This document shows, in pieces, positions 18,303-27,306 of a stretch of 64,000 nucleotides of DNA. The stretch's first letter is position 1. Every line of letters begins with the position of its first letter. The notes below the pieces were generated by a model. It did not search any database, was not told the DNA's origin, and saw nothing but the letters and a program-made list of their open reading frames with translations. Origin of the DNA: Adhaeribacter radiodurans (GTDB lineage Bacteria; Bacteroidota; Bacteroidia; Cytophagales; Hymenobacteraceae); assembly GCF_014075995.1 (NCBI RefSeq), contig NZ_CP055153.1, positions 4,526,001 through 4,590,000 of the forward strand, read 5' to 3'. A program made the translations under genes and the position numbers.

Positions 18303-20801
18303 TTAAGCAACAACCGAAATAGGTGACACTGTTTCTGAAACATCGAGCTGAAGCGGTTTTTCTACTTTCTCGTTCAGCAAAGCAATTTTAAGCACTTCCG
18401 AGGCTTTATCTACAAAATGAATTTGTAAATCCTTAATGTAGTCGGCCGGAATTTCGTTAATATCTTTCCGGTTTTTCTGGCATAGAATCACATCTTTAAT
18501 GCCTGCCCGTTTAGCTGCCAGTATTTTTTCTTTAATACCACCAACCGGTAAAACTTTACCCCGCAAAGTAATTTCGCCGGTCATGGCCAGGTGCGAACGT
18601 ATTTTGCGTTGCGTAAATACCGAAGCAATAGAAGTAAATATAGCAATACCCGCCGATGGACCATCTTTTGGCACGGCGCCTTCCGGAAAGTGAATATGTA
18701 AATCGTACTGATCGAAAATCCGGTAGTCAATATCCAGATCGGAGGCATGCGCTTTTAAGTAAGAAAGAGCCGTAATAGCCGATTCTTTCATTACATCGCC
18801 CAGTTGACCGGATAAAGTTAATTTTCCTTTGCCCCTACTCAGGATAGATTCAATAAATAAAATATCGCCGCCCACCGAGGTCCAGGCCAAGCCGGTAACT
18901 ACCCCAGCCGTGTCGTTATCTTGGTACATTTCCTTATCAAAAATTTCTGGTCCCAGAATCTTTACCACATCGGCGGGATCAATTACTTTTTTAAATTCTT
19001 CTTCCAGGGCTTTAGCTTTGGCAATGTTGCGGGTAACCGCACCAATCTTTCTTTCTAAGCTTCGAACACCTGATTCCCGGGTATAATCCTCAATAATTTT
19101 TTGAATGGCCGCCGTTGAAAAAGTTACATCTTTGGGCTCCAGGCCGTGTTCGGCTTTTTGCTTCGGAACCAAATGTTTTTTAGCAATTTCTATTTTTTCC
19201 TCGATGGTATATCCGGTAATATCAATAATTTCCATACGGTCGCGCAATGCCGGTTGAATGGTATCCAGCGCATTAGCCGTGGCAATGAATAATACTTTAG
19301 AAAGATCGTACTCTACTTCCAGGTAATTATCCACGAACGTACTGTTCTGTTCCGGATCGAGTACTTCGAGTAAAGCCGATGAAGGATCGCCGCGGAAATC
19401 AGAACTAATTTTATCAATTTCGTCGAGAACAATTACCGGGTTAGCCGACCCTATTTTCTTTATCTGGCTCACAATTTTACCTGGCATGGCGCCCACGTAT
19501 GTTTTCCGATGGCCCCGGATTTCGGCTTCGTCGCGCACGCCACCCAATGACATCCTGACATATTTACGACCTAGCGATTTAGCTATGGAACGCCCCAGCG
19601 AAGTTTTCCCAACTCCCGGAGGACCATACAAGCATAAAATAGGCGCTTTCATGTCGTTCTTGAGTTTTAGAACGGCTAAATACTCAATAATGCGTTCTTT
19701 TACTTTCTCCAGACCGTAATGATCAGCGTCCAGAATTTTTTTAGTACGCTTTAAATTAAAATTATCTTTCGTGTATTCGCCCCAGGGCAGATCCAGCAGA
19801 AATTCCACGTAATTAACCGAAACCGGATATTCAGCAGCAGCTGGGTTTAGCCGCGCTAATTTTTCTACTTCTTTCTGAAAATGTTTGGCAACTGCTTCCG
19901 GCCATTTTTTCTTTTTAGCGGCTTCCCGGAAACGTTCAATTTCCTGATCCGGACCATCAAACCCGAGTTCGTCTTGCAGTACTTTTATTTGCTGGCGCAG
20001 AAAATAATCGCGTTGCTGCTGGTCAATATCGGTGTGTACCTTTGTATGAATTTCGTGCTTAATTTCCAGTAGTTGTATCTCGCGTAGCATGAGTTGCAGC
20101 AAGGTAGTGCCGCGCTCTACCCCATCGTTAATTTCGAGCAACGATTGTTTTTGCTGCACTTCTACGTTTATGTTCGACGACAGGAAATGCGTTAAAAAAC
20201 TGGGAGAATCAATATTATCTAAAGCTACCTGCGCCTCCTGCGGAATTTCTGGATTGAGTTTCAGCATTTTAGCGGCGGCATCTTTTAACGATTGCACCAA
20301 AGCTTTTACTTCTTTGCTGGGCTTAGCCGGAAAAGATTCGGGACAGTAACTTACTTTAGCCGTTAAAAAAGGCAATTCCTGAATTACCTCCTGGATTTGA
20401 AAACGTGTTTGTCCTTGAATAATAATGGTAGTGTTACCATCGGGCAACACCAGCATTTTTAAGATTTTAGCCATGGTACCTACGGTATATAAATCATCGC
20501 GCGTAGGATCATCGCTGTTGGTATTCTTTTGAGCTATCACGCCCACAATTTTGTTACTCCGGTAGGCTTTCCGCACCAGCCGGATTGATTTTTTACGGGT
20601 GACTGTAATGGGCAATACCACTCCCGGAAATAAAACGGTATTACGCACAGGTAATATGGGTAATACTTCAGGCACTTTTTTATTGTTAAATTCACCGTTT
20701 TCAGGTTCAGTGGTAATAATGGAAATCATTTCTTCATTATCATCGCTCATTAAATCGGTGAGAAACAATTGCTGAAGAATAGTAGCGGAGTTATAGTTCA
20801 T
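18303..20801 (-). CDS. lon: Lon protease (endopeptidase La)
   Basis: 832 residues. The LON substrate-recognition domain covers about 45-245 (LPILPVRNTVLFPGVVLPI). The AAA+ domain has Walker A GPPGVGKTS and Walker B VIVLDEIDK. The protease domain carries the catalytic serine in PKDGPSAGIAIFTS and the lysine in the following GKVLPVGGIKEK. Lon degrades damaged and regulatory proteins in the cytoplasm. The first 17 residues (MNYNSATILQQLFLTDL) precede a second Met; a start at 20750 (MSDDNEEM) is also possible. porQ follows 30 bases downstream. Confidence 0.95.
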   Translation of the reverse strand: MNYNSATILQQLFLTDLMSDDNEEMISIITTEPENGEFNNKKVPEVLPILPVRNTVLFPGVVLPITVTRKKSIRLVRKAYRSNKIVGVIAQKNTNSDDPTRDDLYTVGTMAKILKMLVLPDGNTTIIIQGQTRFQIQEVIQELPFLTAKVSYCPESFPAKPSKEVKALVQSLKDAAAKMLKLNPEIPQEAQVALDNIDSPSFLTHFLSSNINVEVQQKQSLLEINDGVERGTTLLQLMLREIQLLEIKHEIHTKVHTDIDQQQRDYFLRQQIKVLQDELGFDGPDQEIERFREAAKKKKWPEAVAKHFQKEVEKLARLNPAAAEYPVSVNYVEFLLDLPWGEYTKDNFNLKRTKKILDADHYGLEKVKERIIEYLAVLKLKNDMKAPILCLYGPPGVGKTSLGRSIAKSLGRKYVRMSLGGVRDEAEIRGHRKTYVGAMPGKIVSQIKKIGSANPVIVLDEIDKISSDFRGDPSSALLEVLDPEQNSTFVDNYLEVEYDLSKVLFIATANALDTIQPALRDRMEIIDITGYTIEEKIEIAKKHLVPKQKAEHGLEPKDVTFSTAAIQKIIEDYTRESGVRSLERKIGAVTRNIAKAKALEEEFKKVIDPADVVKILGPEIFDKEMYQDNDTAGVVTGLAWTSVGGDILFIESILSRGKGKLTLSGQLGDVMKESAITALSYLKAHASDLDIDYRIFDQYDLHIHFPEGAVPKDGPSAGIAIFTSIASVFTQRKIRSHLAMTGEITLRGKVLPVGGIKEKILAAKRAGIKDVILCQKNRKDINEIPADYIKDLQIHFVDKASEVLKIALLNEKVEKPLQLDVSETVSPISVVA

Positions 20802-21231
20802 AGCGTACAGGGCCGCGCCAAATTGACAGCGGCTGGCGAAGTAATTCGTTATTTTTAATCAATATAAGTATTTGTCAACTCCTATGCCAATACAAGCGCT
20901 GCCATTTTTCAAAACTTCAGATAAAAAGTATTTTCAATTGGCCTTTTCTGTATTTAGTTAATTTAAAACCAAGATTAACCGGTATATTTTATTTAAACGA
21001 AAAAAATTTTAAATAAGGAGAAGTAAAATTAAATTTAAATATAGTCAGTACGGGTACTCTTACTATTGGTAAAAATGTTAATCAGATAAATTAAATTGTA
21101 TTATTTAGAAAGTGTAAAGAAGCCTTTTCTTGGAATAAGTGCCTGATTTATTGTAGTTCTTGCAGTTTTGAAATATTTTAAGGTATATTTGAATTGTCGA
21201 ATATCCTCTCGGATAATGCTGATTTGGTTGT
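20802..21231. other. Divergent intergenic region between lon and the PorE-like gene
   Basis: 430 AT-rich bases between two divergent genes. It should contain both promoters; TATTTGAATTGTCG-like and other T-rich stretches occur near 21180, but no complete -33/-7 pair or heat-shock operator was recognised. No ORF is credible. Confidence 0.4.
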
Positions 21232-23220
21232 ATGCGTCGTTTTCTTTTAGTTAGCTTATTTTTAGCCTTACTTTTTAACACTCTGGAACCACTAAAAGCG
21301 CAGACTAAACTTTCGCTTAAAAGAAAAGTAGTAAACGACAGTATTCAGCATCAAGGGCAGCCAAAAGCCGAAGTAGCTATTGATTTCCCGAATATCAATA
21401 AAATTCCGTACTACCAAGACCGGGGTAAACTTAGAGAAATAAACCGGTTGGAACGTCGGCGCGACTACAATAAAGCCTTGCCTCTACTGCAGGAATACGT
21501 AAATAATTTCGGAATTGAGAATTTTTACCGGAATACACCCATGCTTTGGCGTCTGGCTCAATTATATGAGCGTAAAAACGATATGGCGCACGCGAAAGGT
21601 TATTACCGCCTTGCTATAAAACACCATCGCTCTGATATTGAAAAAGTTAAGCTATACTACGACTCCCTGGAAGCAAAAACGAAATCGTTTTACGTACCAT
21701 TAAATTATTATTACGAACTCGTAGAATACCGGAAAGCTGTTAATACTTTTCAACCCCCCAAAGGAGTATACACTAACATGGGGCCGGATATTAACTCTAA
21801 GTACGAAGACTACGGCCCTACTATAAACGCCAATACCGAACGTTTAATTTTTACTTCGCGTCGCAACCGCGGGCCTTCCATTAACTCGGGATACAACGAA
21901 GATTTATTTTACGCCGAAAATAATAATGGCACCTGGAACCAGGCTAAGTCGTTTGGGAAACCCATTAATAGCGTATACAACGAGGGCTCTGCTTGCCTCA
22001 GCAAAGATGGCCAAACTTTGTATTTTGCCCGTTGCGACTGCCCCGACTCTTTTGGCAACTGTGATTTATACACGGCTAAAAAAATGAAAAACGGTACCTG
22101 GGGCAACATTAAAAACTTGGGTTTACAGGTAAATAGTCCTTCCTGGGATTCGCAACCTGCCCTTTCGCAGAACGAAGATACCTTGTACTTTGCCTCCGAC
22201 CGTTTGGGTGGTTTTGGCACTTCTGATATTTACTTTACTTTTAAACAAAAAAATGGCCGCTGGGCACCCGCCCAGAACATGGGCCCGGTAATAAACACCC
22301 GCGAAAACGAGGTAAGTCCGTTCTTTCATCCTAAATACCAGGTACTTTATTTTAGTTCGAGGGGGCAATTACTCAACAACGGCGACTACGATATTTATAA
22401 AACTTACCGCGTTAACGGGCGCTGGCAAGAACCGCGTAACATTGGCCCGCTCGTAAACGGCAAAGGCAGCGAATATTACTTTACCATCGACGGTAAATCG
22501 GAAAATTTGTATTATGCCCGTTCTGAGGAAAATGATTTAAAAAACTTGGATTTGTTTTCCTTTCCCTTGCCCATGGAAGCACATCCGCTGGCCGTAACCC
22601 GACTCGAAGGCACCTTACTAGATTCTGTTACGAATAAACCCCTGACCGGCATTGTATCGGTTATTGATCTTACCAGCGGCATTGAAGTAGCTTCTAAGTA
22701 CATCCGGAAAGACGGCTCCTTTGATTTTGATTTAATCGACCAAAGCCGCTATATGCTTTTAATTCAAAGCCCGGATTTTTTTAGCGTAGAGAAAGAGATT
22801 GACTTAAAGCAGGATACTATTTTTAAGATTATGACTACGGCTATTGATTATAAAATACCGCTCATTTTCAAAAATATTGAATTCGACGAAGGAAGATCCA
22901 ATATAAAACCTGTTATGGAGCCTATTCTTGACCGGATTGTTTTATTTATGGCCGATCACCCAACGTTTAAACTTAAAATTGGCGGCCACACCGATAGCAG
23001 CGGGGATGTTGACTTTAATACCGAACTTTCGCAAAAAAGGGCTGATTCTATAAAAAAATACATTGAGCAAAAAGGCAAAATCCCCGAAGGCCGCATTGAG
23101 GCGTGGGGCTACGGCAGTTCGGAACAATTACGCGAAGAAATAACTGAAGAAGATCGCCGCATTAACCGCCGCGTAGAATTTAAGTTAATAAAACCAGAAC
23201 CCGCCAACCTAAAGGAGTAA
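21232..23220 (+). CDS. PorE-like protein: TPR, PD40 propeller, CRD and OmpA domains
   Basis: 662 residues with a signal peptide (1-23, ending PLKAQ). Domains in order: TPR-like helices about 80-135; a beta-propeller of PD40/WD40-like repeats about 200-430 (FTSRRNRGPSINSGYNEDLF, LYFASDRLGGFGTSDIYF); a carboxypeptidase-regulatory-like domain about 455-535 (RLEGTLLDSVTNKPLTGIVS); and an OmpA peptidoglycan-binding domain about 545-655 (GGHTDSSGDVDFNTELSQKR). Order and length match PorE of Porphyromonas, a type IX secretion component tying the system to peptidoglycan. PorE is a lipoprotein, whereas no lipobox Cys is seen here, so it could be a paralogue such as a gliding or general OmpA-like protein. 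Confidence 0.82.
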   Translation: MRRFLLVSLFLALLFNTLEPLKAQTKLSLKRKVVNDSIQHQGQPKAEVAIDFPNINKIPYYQDRGKLREINRLERRRDYNKALPLLQEYVNNFGIENFYRNTPMLWRLAQLYERKNDMAHAKGYYRLAIKHHRSDIEKVKLYYDSLEAKTKSFYVPLNYYYELVEYRKAVNTFQPPKGVYTNMGPDINSKYEDYGPTINANTERLIFTSRRNRGPSINSGYNEDLFYAENNNGTWNQAKSFGKPINSVYNEGSACLSKDGQTLYFARCDCPDSFGNCDLYTAKKMKNGTWGNIKNLGLQVNSPSWDSQPALSQNEDTLYFASDRLGGFGTSDIYFTFKQKNGRWAPAQNMGPVINTRENEVSPFFHPKYQVLYFSSRGQLLNNGDYDIYKTYRVNGRWQEPRNIGPLVNGKGSEYYFTIDGKSENLYYARSEENDLKNLDLFSFPLPMEAHPLAVTRLEGTLLDSVTNKPLTGIVSVIDLTSGIEVASKYIRKDGSFDFDLIDQSRYMLLIQSPDFFSVEKEIDLKQDTIFKIMTTAIDYKIPLIFKNIEFDEGRSNIKPVMEPILDRIVLFMADHPTFKLKIGGHTDSSGDVDFNTELSQKRADSIKKYIEQKGKIPEGRIEAWGYGSSEQLREEITEEDRRINRRVEFKLIKPEPANLKE

Positions 23221-23279
23221 ATTTTACTCTTTAATTTTTTGTGTGTACAAATTTTTAATCTGGCTTATATAAGCTCTTT

Positions 23280-24461
23280 CTAATTCTGAGCGGCCTCAGA
23301 ACTTGGAACTTGCGGATTAGGTAAATCGGCCAGAATGCGCTGCGCGATTTTGCTTAGATTGTCCCGCACAATTTTATTAATTTCATTCACATTTGAGACG
23401 TACGGTATTTTTACTTTATTGCCCGCAATTAGCTCACCTTGAGAATCGAAGATGGTATAATGAACTAGAAATTCACGAATAAAATTTTGAGTGGTTCGGT
23501 CGATGCAATTCGTGTAATCCGTGTGAATTTCGAACTGGTTTATGAAAATGTAATAATCCAGGTTATAACGTTGGTTAAAGTGTCGGTAAAAATCCGGCGA
23601 TTTTACTTTTACCCCGTAATACTTTTCGCCTTCGGCCGCCACACTCGCCTCCTCGGGGCTTGGGCTTGCTAAACCAGCTTTCTCCTTTTGCTTCCGGAAC
23701 CAGGATTCGGGGCCGCTAAAAAAAGATTTTTGTTTTCGGGGTACGAGATGAAAGCGTGAGGTAGTAACATCCTGATAGCTGTAAGCCAAAGATTTATAAG
23801 CATTTTTTAATTCTTCGGAGGTAGGTGAATGATTTCCGTCGAGTAAATTAATTATTTCAAAACCGTTTGGGTCCAGAAAAGCATTCAGGCGGGAGCGGAA
23901 AATATACCGGATATTTTGCTTAGGCAAATCCGATTGTCGGGCAATATCTTCGTCGGCATCCGAAAAATACAAGTAAGGATCAAACGGAATTACCAATACC
24001 CGTTGCATCATTTTATCCGAACCCGCCCCTTCTTCCGGTTCTTCGTACGCCGATTGAGTAGTGGTTGATTTTTCTACCGCTTGCCCAGAAATCTCAGGTG
24101 AATGACTAGGTCTTTGTTCCGGTATAACTTTTTCAGATGGCGGAGCTACCTGGATTAAGGTATCCAGATCCGTAGTGTTTATTGCTAATGATTCAGCGGC
24201 AATCCGGATAAGTTTACCAATTGGCAGATCTGAGCCATTCCATTTTATTAAAGAATCTACCGGGATCTGGTATTTTTTAGATAAGCTGTAATACGTATCA
24301 CCGGGTTGTACCTGGTGCACATTTTTAATCGATTCCAGCTTTTCTTTTTTACTAAAAACATTGGTATCGGGAGGAAGAGTAGTTTGTGCCCAGCCAGAGA
24401 AACTATTGCTTAACAATAGCCAGAAAACCAACCCAATCCACCCAACCAATCGTTTTATCAT
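23280..24461 (-). CDS. LysM domain-containing exported protein
   Basis: 393 residues with an N-terminal hydrophobic signal (LVGWIGLVFWLLLSNSFSG, cleavage near GWAQ). A LysM motif occupies about residues 48-92: VQPGDTYYSLSKKYQIPVDS, then GKLIRIAA. LysM binds peptidoglycan glycan strands. After a Ser/Pro/Glu-rich linker (about 100-150), the C-terminal half (about 150-385) is a mixed alpha/beta region I do not recognise (VLVIPFDPYLYFSDADEDIA). The start lies two bases after the rseP stop, so it is co-transcribed with rseP and dxr. This suggests an envelope-stress or cell-wall role, by position only. Confidence 0.8.
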   Translation of the reverse strand: MIKRLVGWIGLVFWLLLSNSFSGWAQTTLPPDTNVFSKKEKLESIKNVHQVQPGDTYYSLSKKYQIPVDSLIKWNGSDLPIGKLIRIAAESLAINTTDLDTLIQVAPPSEKVIPEQRPSHSPEISGQAVEKSTTTQSAYEEPEEGAGSDKMMQRVLVIPFDPYLYFSDADEDIARQSDLPKQNIRYIFRSRLNAFLDPNGFEIINLLDGNHSPTSEELKNAYKSLAYSYQDVTTSRFHLVPRKQKSFFSGPESWFRKQKEKAGLASPSPEEASVAAEGEKYYGVKVKSPDFYRHFNQRYNLDYYIFINQFEIHTDYTNCIDRTTQNFIREFLVHYTIFDSQGELIAGNKVKIPYVSNVNEINKIVRDNLSKIAQRILADLPNPQVPSSEAAQN

Positions 24462-24463
24462 CC

Positions 24464-25801
24464 TTATTTTACTAATGAATCCGGCAACAACCGGTAATAA
24501 ATATCATTACCAAAGGCAAATATCATTAAGCCAATTAATAGAACCATACCCACTAATTGCGCTTTTTCTAAAAATTTATCTGATGGTTTTTGCCCGGTTA
24601 CCATTTCGTAAGTTAGGAACATAACATGACCACCATCTAAGGCCGGAATGGGCAGAAAATTCATGAAAGCCAGAATAATGGATAATACACCCGTTAAAGT
24701 CCAAAACTTAAACCAATCAAAAGTACTGCCATAGGTTTGGGCAATCATTATCGGGCCACCTAAAGACTTTGACGACATTTCGCCGGAAACTAATTTTTTA
24801 AGGCCTTTCATGTGGGTCACTAACACAGAAAATGCCTGCTCCGTACCTTTGGGAATAGAGTTTAAAAATGAAAAATAGCGCGTGTTATAATTTATAAGAA
24901 TGTTCGGGTAAAAGCCCAAAGTACCCTCTTTTTCAATTGTAGTTTTAGCAGTTAAAAACTGATTTCCCCGCTGAATTCCTAAAGTAACCGGTTTTTCTGC
25001 TCTCGCGGCTAAAGCAGCTTGTAGTTCATGGAAATAGTGAATAGGCTGATTATCTATTTGAACAATCCGGTCTCCGGGCTGTAATTTAGCTTTGGCGGCT
25101 GCCGTGTTTTTCTCCACCCTTGCTACTGTAAAAGGTATTCTGGGTTCAGCAAAGCGTTGTTGTCTCTGCTTATTTTTAGGGGCAGATATAGTTTCAATTA
25201 AGTTAGCCGGTATTTTAACATCTACTAACTGACCATTGCGATTAACAGTATAATAACTGTTAGAACCCATTAAAGCATCTATATCATATATTTCTTCGAA
25301 CTCCTTAATTGTCTTACCATTTACTTTTACTATTTTATCGCCATCTCTTAATCCCATTTTCCGGCCATCTTCGTTCACTACAATCCCGTATTTGGCTTCT
25401 GAGATTGACAGATAACTTTCTCCATAGATATAAATAAGAAAAATGAATATAAAAATACCAGTGATAACGTTCACGATAATTCCACCCATCATTACAATCA
25501 GGCGCTGCCAAGCGGGCTTAGAACGGAATTCGTAAGGTTTAGGAGGTTCGGCCATAGTAGCCGTATCCATCGACTCATCAATCATTCCGGAAATTTTAAC
25601 AAATCCGCCGAGTGGTACTGCTCCAATCATGTATTCCGTTTCGCCAATTTGCTTACTGAGTATTTTAGGCGGAAATCCAATGGCGTATTTTTCAACGCGC
25701 ATGCCAAACCACTTGGCTGATAGCATATGTCCTAATTCGTGTAATCCAACTAAAATTGTTAGGCCTAGAATTAACTGACCCACCATTATTAATGCTTCCA
25801 T
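24464..25801 (-). CDS. rseP: RIP metalloprotease RseP (site-2 protease)
   Basis: 445 residues. The zinc motif HELGH is at 21-25 in the first membrane helix and the third zinc ligand is in PIPALDGGH near residue 390. Two PDZ-like regions lie between (GIVVNEDGRKMGLRDGDKIV and TAAAKAKLQPGDRIVQIDNQ). S2P proteases cut membrane-embedded anti-sigma factors or remnant signal peptides. In this window the FecR protein is a conceivable client, but this is inference. It sits between dxr (96 bases upstream) and the LysM gene (2 bases downstream), the usual dxr-rseP order in Bacteroidota. Confidence 0.93.
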   Translation of the reverse strand: MEALIMVGQLILGLTILVGLHELGHMLSAKWFGMRVEKYAIGFPPKILSKQIGETEYMIGAVPLGGFVKISGMIDESMDTATMAEPPKPYEFRSKPAWQRLIVMMGGIIVNVITGIFIFIFLIYIYGESYLSISEAKYGIVVNEDGRKMGLRDGDKIVKVNGKTIKEFEEIYDIDALMGSNSYYTVNRNGQLVDVKIPANLIETISAPKNKQRQQRFAEPRIPFTVARVEKNTAAAKAKLQPGDRIVQIDNQPIHYFHELQAALAARAEKPVTLGIQRGNQFLTAKTTIEKEGTLGFYPNILINYNTRYFSFLNSIPKGTEQAFSVLVTHMKGLKKLVSGEMSSKSLGGPIMIAQTYGSTFDWFKFWTLTGVLSIILAFMNFLPIPALDGGHVMFLTYEMVTGQKPSDKFLEKAQLVGMVLLIGLMIFAFGNDIYYRLLPDSLVK

Positions 25802-25897
25802 TAAAAAAATAAAAATTTAAAATTTAGAGTTAAAAATCAGAAATAGATTTTTCTATTTATTCTTTACTACCTGCACTCAGATTACCACAGAAATTAG

Positions 25898-27052
25898 TTA
25901 TTCTTTTATAAATTCCTGAGCTACCCGCCTGGTTTCCTGGTCGGTGGCAATGTAATCGGAAAGTGCCGGTCCGGCAATATACGCAACTTTTGCCAGACAG
26001 CTTTCGATTATGTCCGACATCTGCAAAAAACCTATCTTATTGTGCAGAAAAGCATTCACTACAACTTCGTTAGCGGCATTCAAGATGCAGGGTGCGTTAC
26101 CGCCCCGCTCCATTGCCGAAAATGCCAGGGCCAGGTTACGGAACGTCTCTAAATCGGGCTTCTCAAAAGTAAGCTGCGGATAATCCATGAAGCTAAAACG
26201 CGGAAAGCTGTTTTTTAGTCTGTACGGATAACTTAAGGCGTATTGAATAGGTAATTTCATGTCGGGCAAACCTAGTTGCGCTTTTAAAGAACCGTCTTTA
26301 AATTGTACCAGCGAATGCACAATGGATTGCGGATGAACAATTACCTCGATCTGGCTATTTGTTAAATCAAACAACCATTTAGCTTCAATTACTTCCAGGC
26401 CTTTGTTCATGAGCGAGGCCGAATCAATAGTAATTTTAGCCCCCATCTCCCAGTTAGGATGCTTTAATGCCTGTTCCCTGGTTACGGAACTCAAGTATTG
26501 ACGGTCTTTGCCCCGGAAAGGGCCACCTGAAGCAGTTAAAATTACTTTTTCGATTGGATTATGAAATTCACCGGTTAAACACTGAAAAATAGCGCTGTGT
26601 TCGGAGTCTACTGGGTAAATACTAACGCCTTTATCGCGGGCTAATTCTGTAATTAATTGCCCGGCTACCACCAAGGTTTCTTTATTGGCCAGCGCAATAT
26701 TTTTACCGGCTTCAATGGCTTTAATGGTTGGTTCTAAACCCGAATACCCTACCATTGCCGTTAATACCAGATCAACGGTTTCCATTTGCACCACGCTGTT
26801 TAAGGCATTTTTACCCGCGTAAACTTTTATGTGGTGTGAGTCGAGGGCATCAAAAACTTTATCGTACAACTCTTCGCGGCAAATTACTACCACGTTGGGT
26901 TTCACCGCTAATGCTTGCTGTATAAGCAAATCGGCGTTGTAATTAGCCGTAAGTACTTCTACTTCAAAAGCATCGGGTTGCGATTGAATAACCTCTAACG
27001 CCTGCGTACCAATGGAACCGGTAGAACCTAAAAGGGCAATTCTTTTCTTCAA
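25898..27052 (-). CDS. dxr: 1-deoxy-D-xylulose-5-phosphate reductoisomerase
   Basis: 384 residues. ALLGSTGSIGTQALEV is the NADPH-binding loop, NIALANKETLVVAG and PVDSEHSAIFQCL are the catalytic and metal-binding segments, and ASGGPFRG plus HPNWEMGAKITIDSASLMNK are family signatures. The enzyme converts DXP to MEP in the non-mevalonate isoprenoid pathway, using NADPH and a divalent metal. The frame opens at TTG 27052, preceded in frame by a TAA six codons earlier with no ATG between, so TTG appears to be the true start. It is the first gene of a dxr-rseP-LysM group. Confidence 0.95.
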   Translation of the reverse strand: MKKRIALLGSTGSIGTQALEVIQSQPDAFEVEVLTANYNADLLIQQALAVKPNVVVICREELYDKVFDALDSHHIKVYAGKNALNSVVQMETVDLVLTAMVGYSGLEPTIKAIEAGKNIALANKETLVVAGQLITELARDKGVSIYPVDSEHSAIFQCLTGEFHNPIEKVILTASGGPFRGKDRQYLSSVTREQALKHPNWEMGAKITIDSASLMNKGLEVIEAKWLFDLTNSQIEVIVHPQSIVHSLVQFKDGSLKAQLGLPDMKLPIQYALSYPYRLKNSFPRFSFMDYPQLTFEKPDLETFRNLALAFSAMERGGNAPCILNAANEVVVNAFLHNKIGFLQMSDIIESCLAKVAYIAGPALSDYIATDQETRRVAQEFIKE

Positions 27053-27306
27053 GTTATTATCTCTTCTTTAGTAAATAATAAGACACAAGTATCAAGCTAT
27101 TAGACACCCGGCCTATTTTTATTAAATTTTTATTAAATAAGCACTTCAACGAAATTACTGGAGATTATTATTTATGATAAGTTGTTGCTTATCATAAATT
27201 TACCAACCTAACAACGACAACTAATAACCAACAATTACACAGGCAATTTCAATTTTGTTAATTTAGTAAATTAATATTTTAGCAATTCTTAGTAAACTTA
27301 TAATTC

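Noticed and set aside
23214-23246. Terminator after the PorE-like gene
   Set aside because: GAGTAAA-T-TTTACTC is followed by T residues, but the loop is a single base, too tight for a hairpin, so I did not list it.
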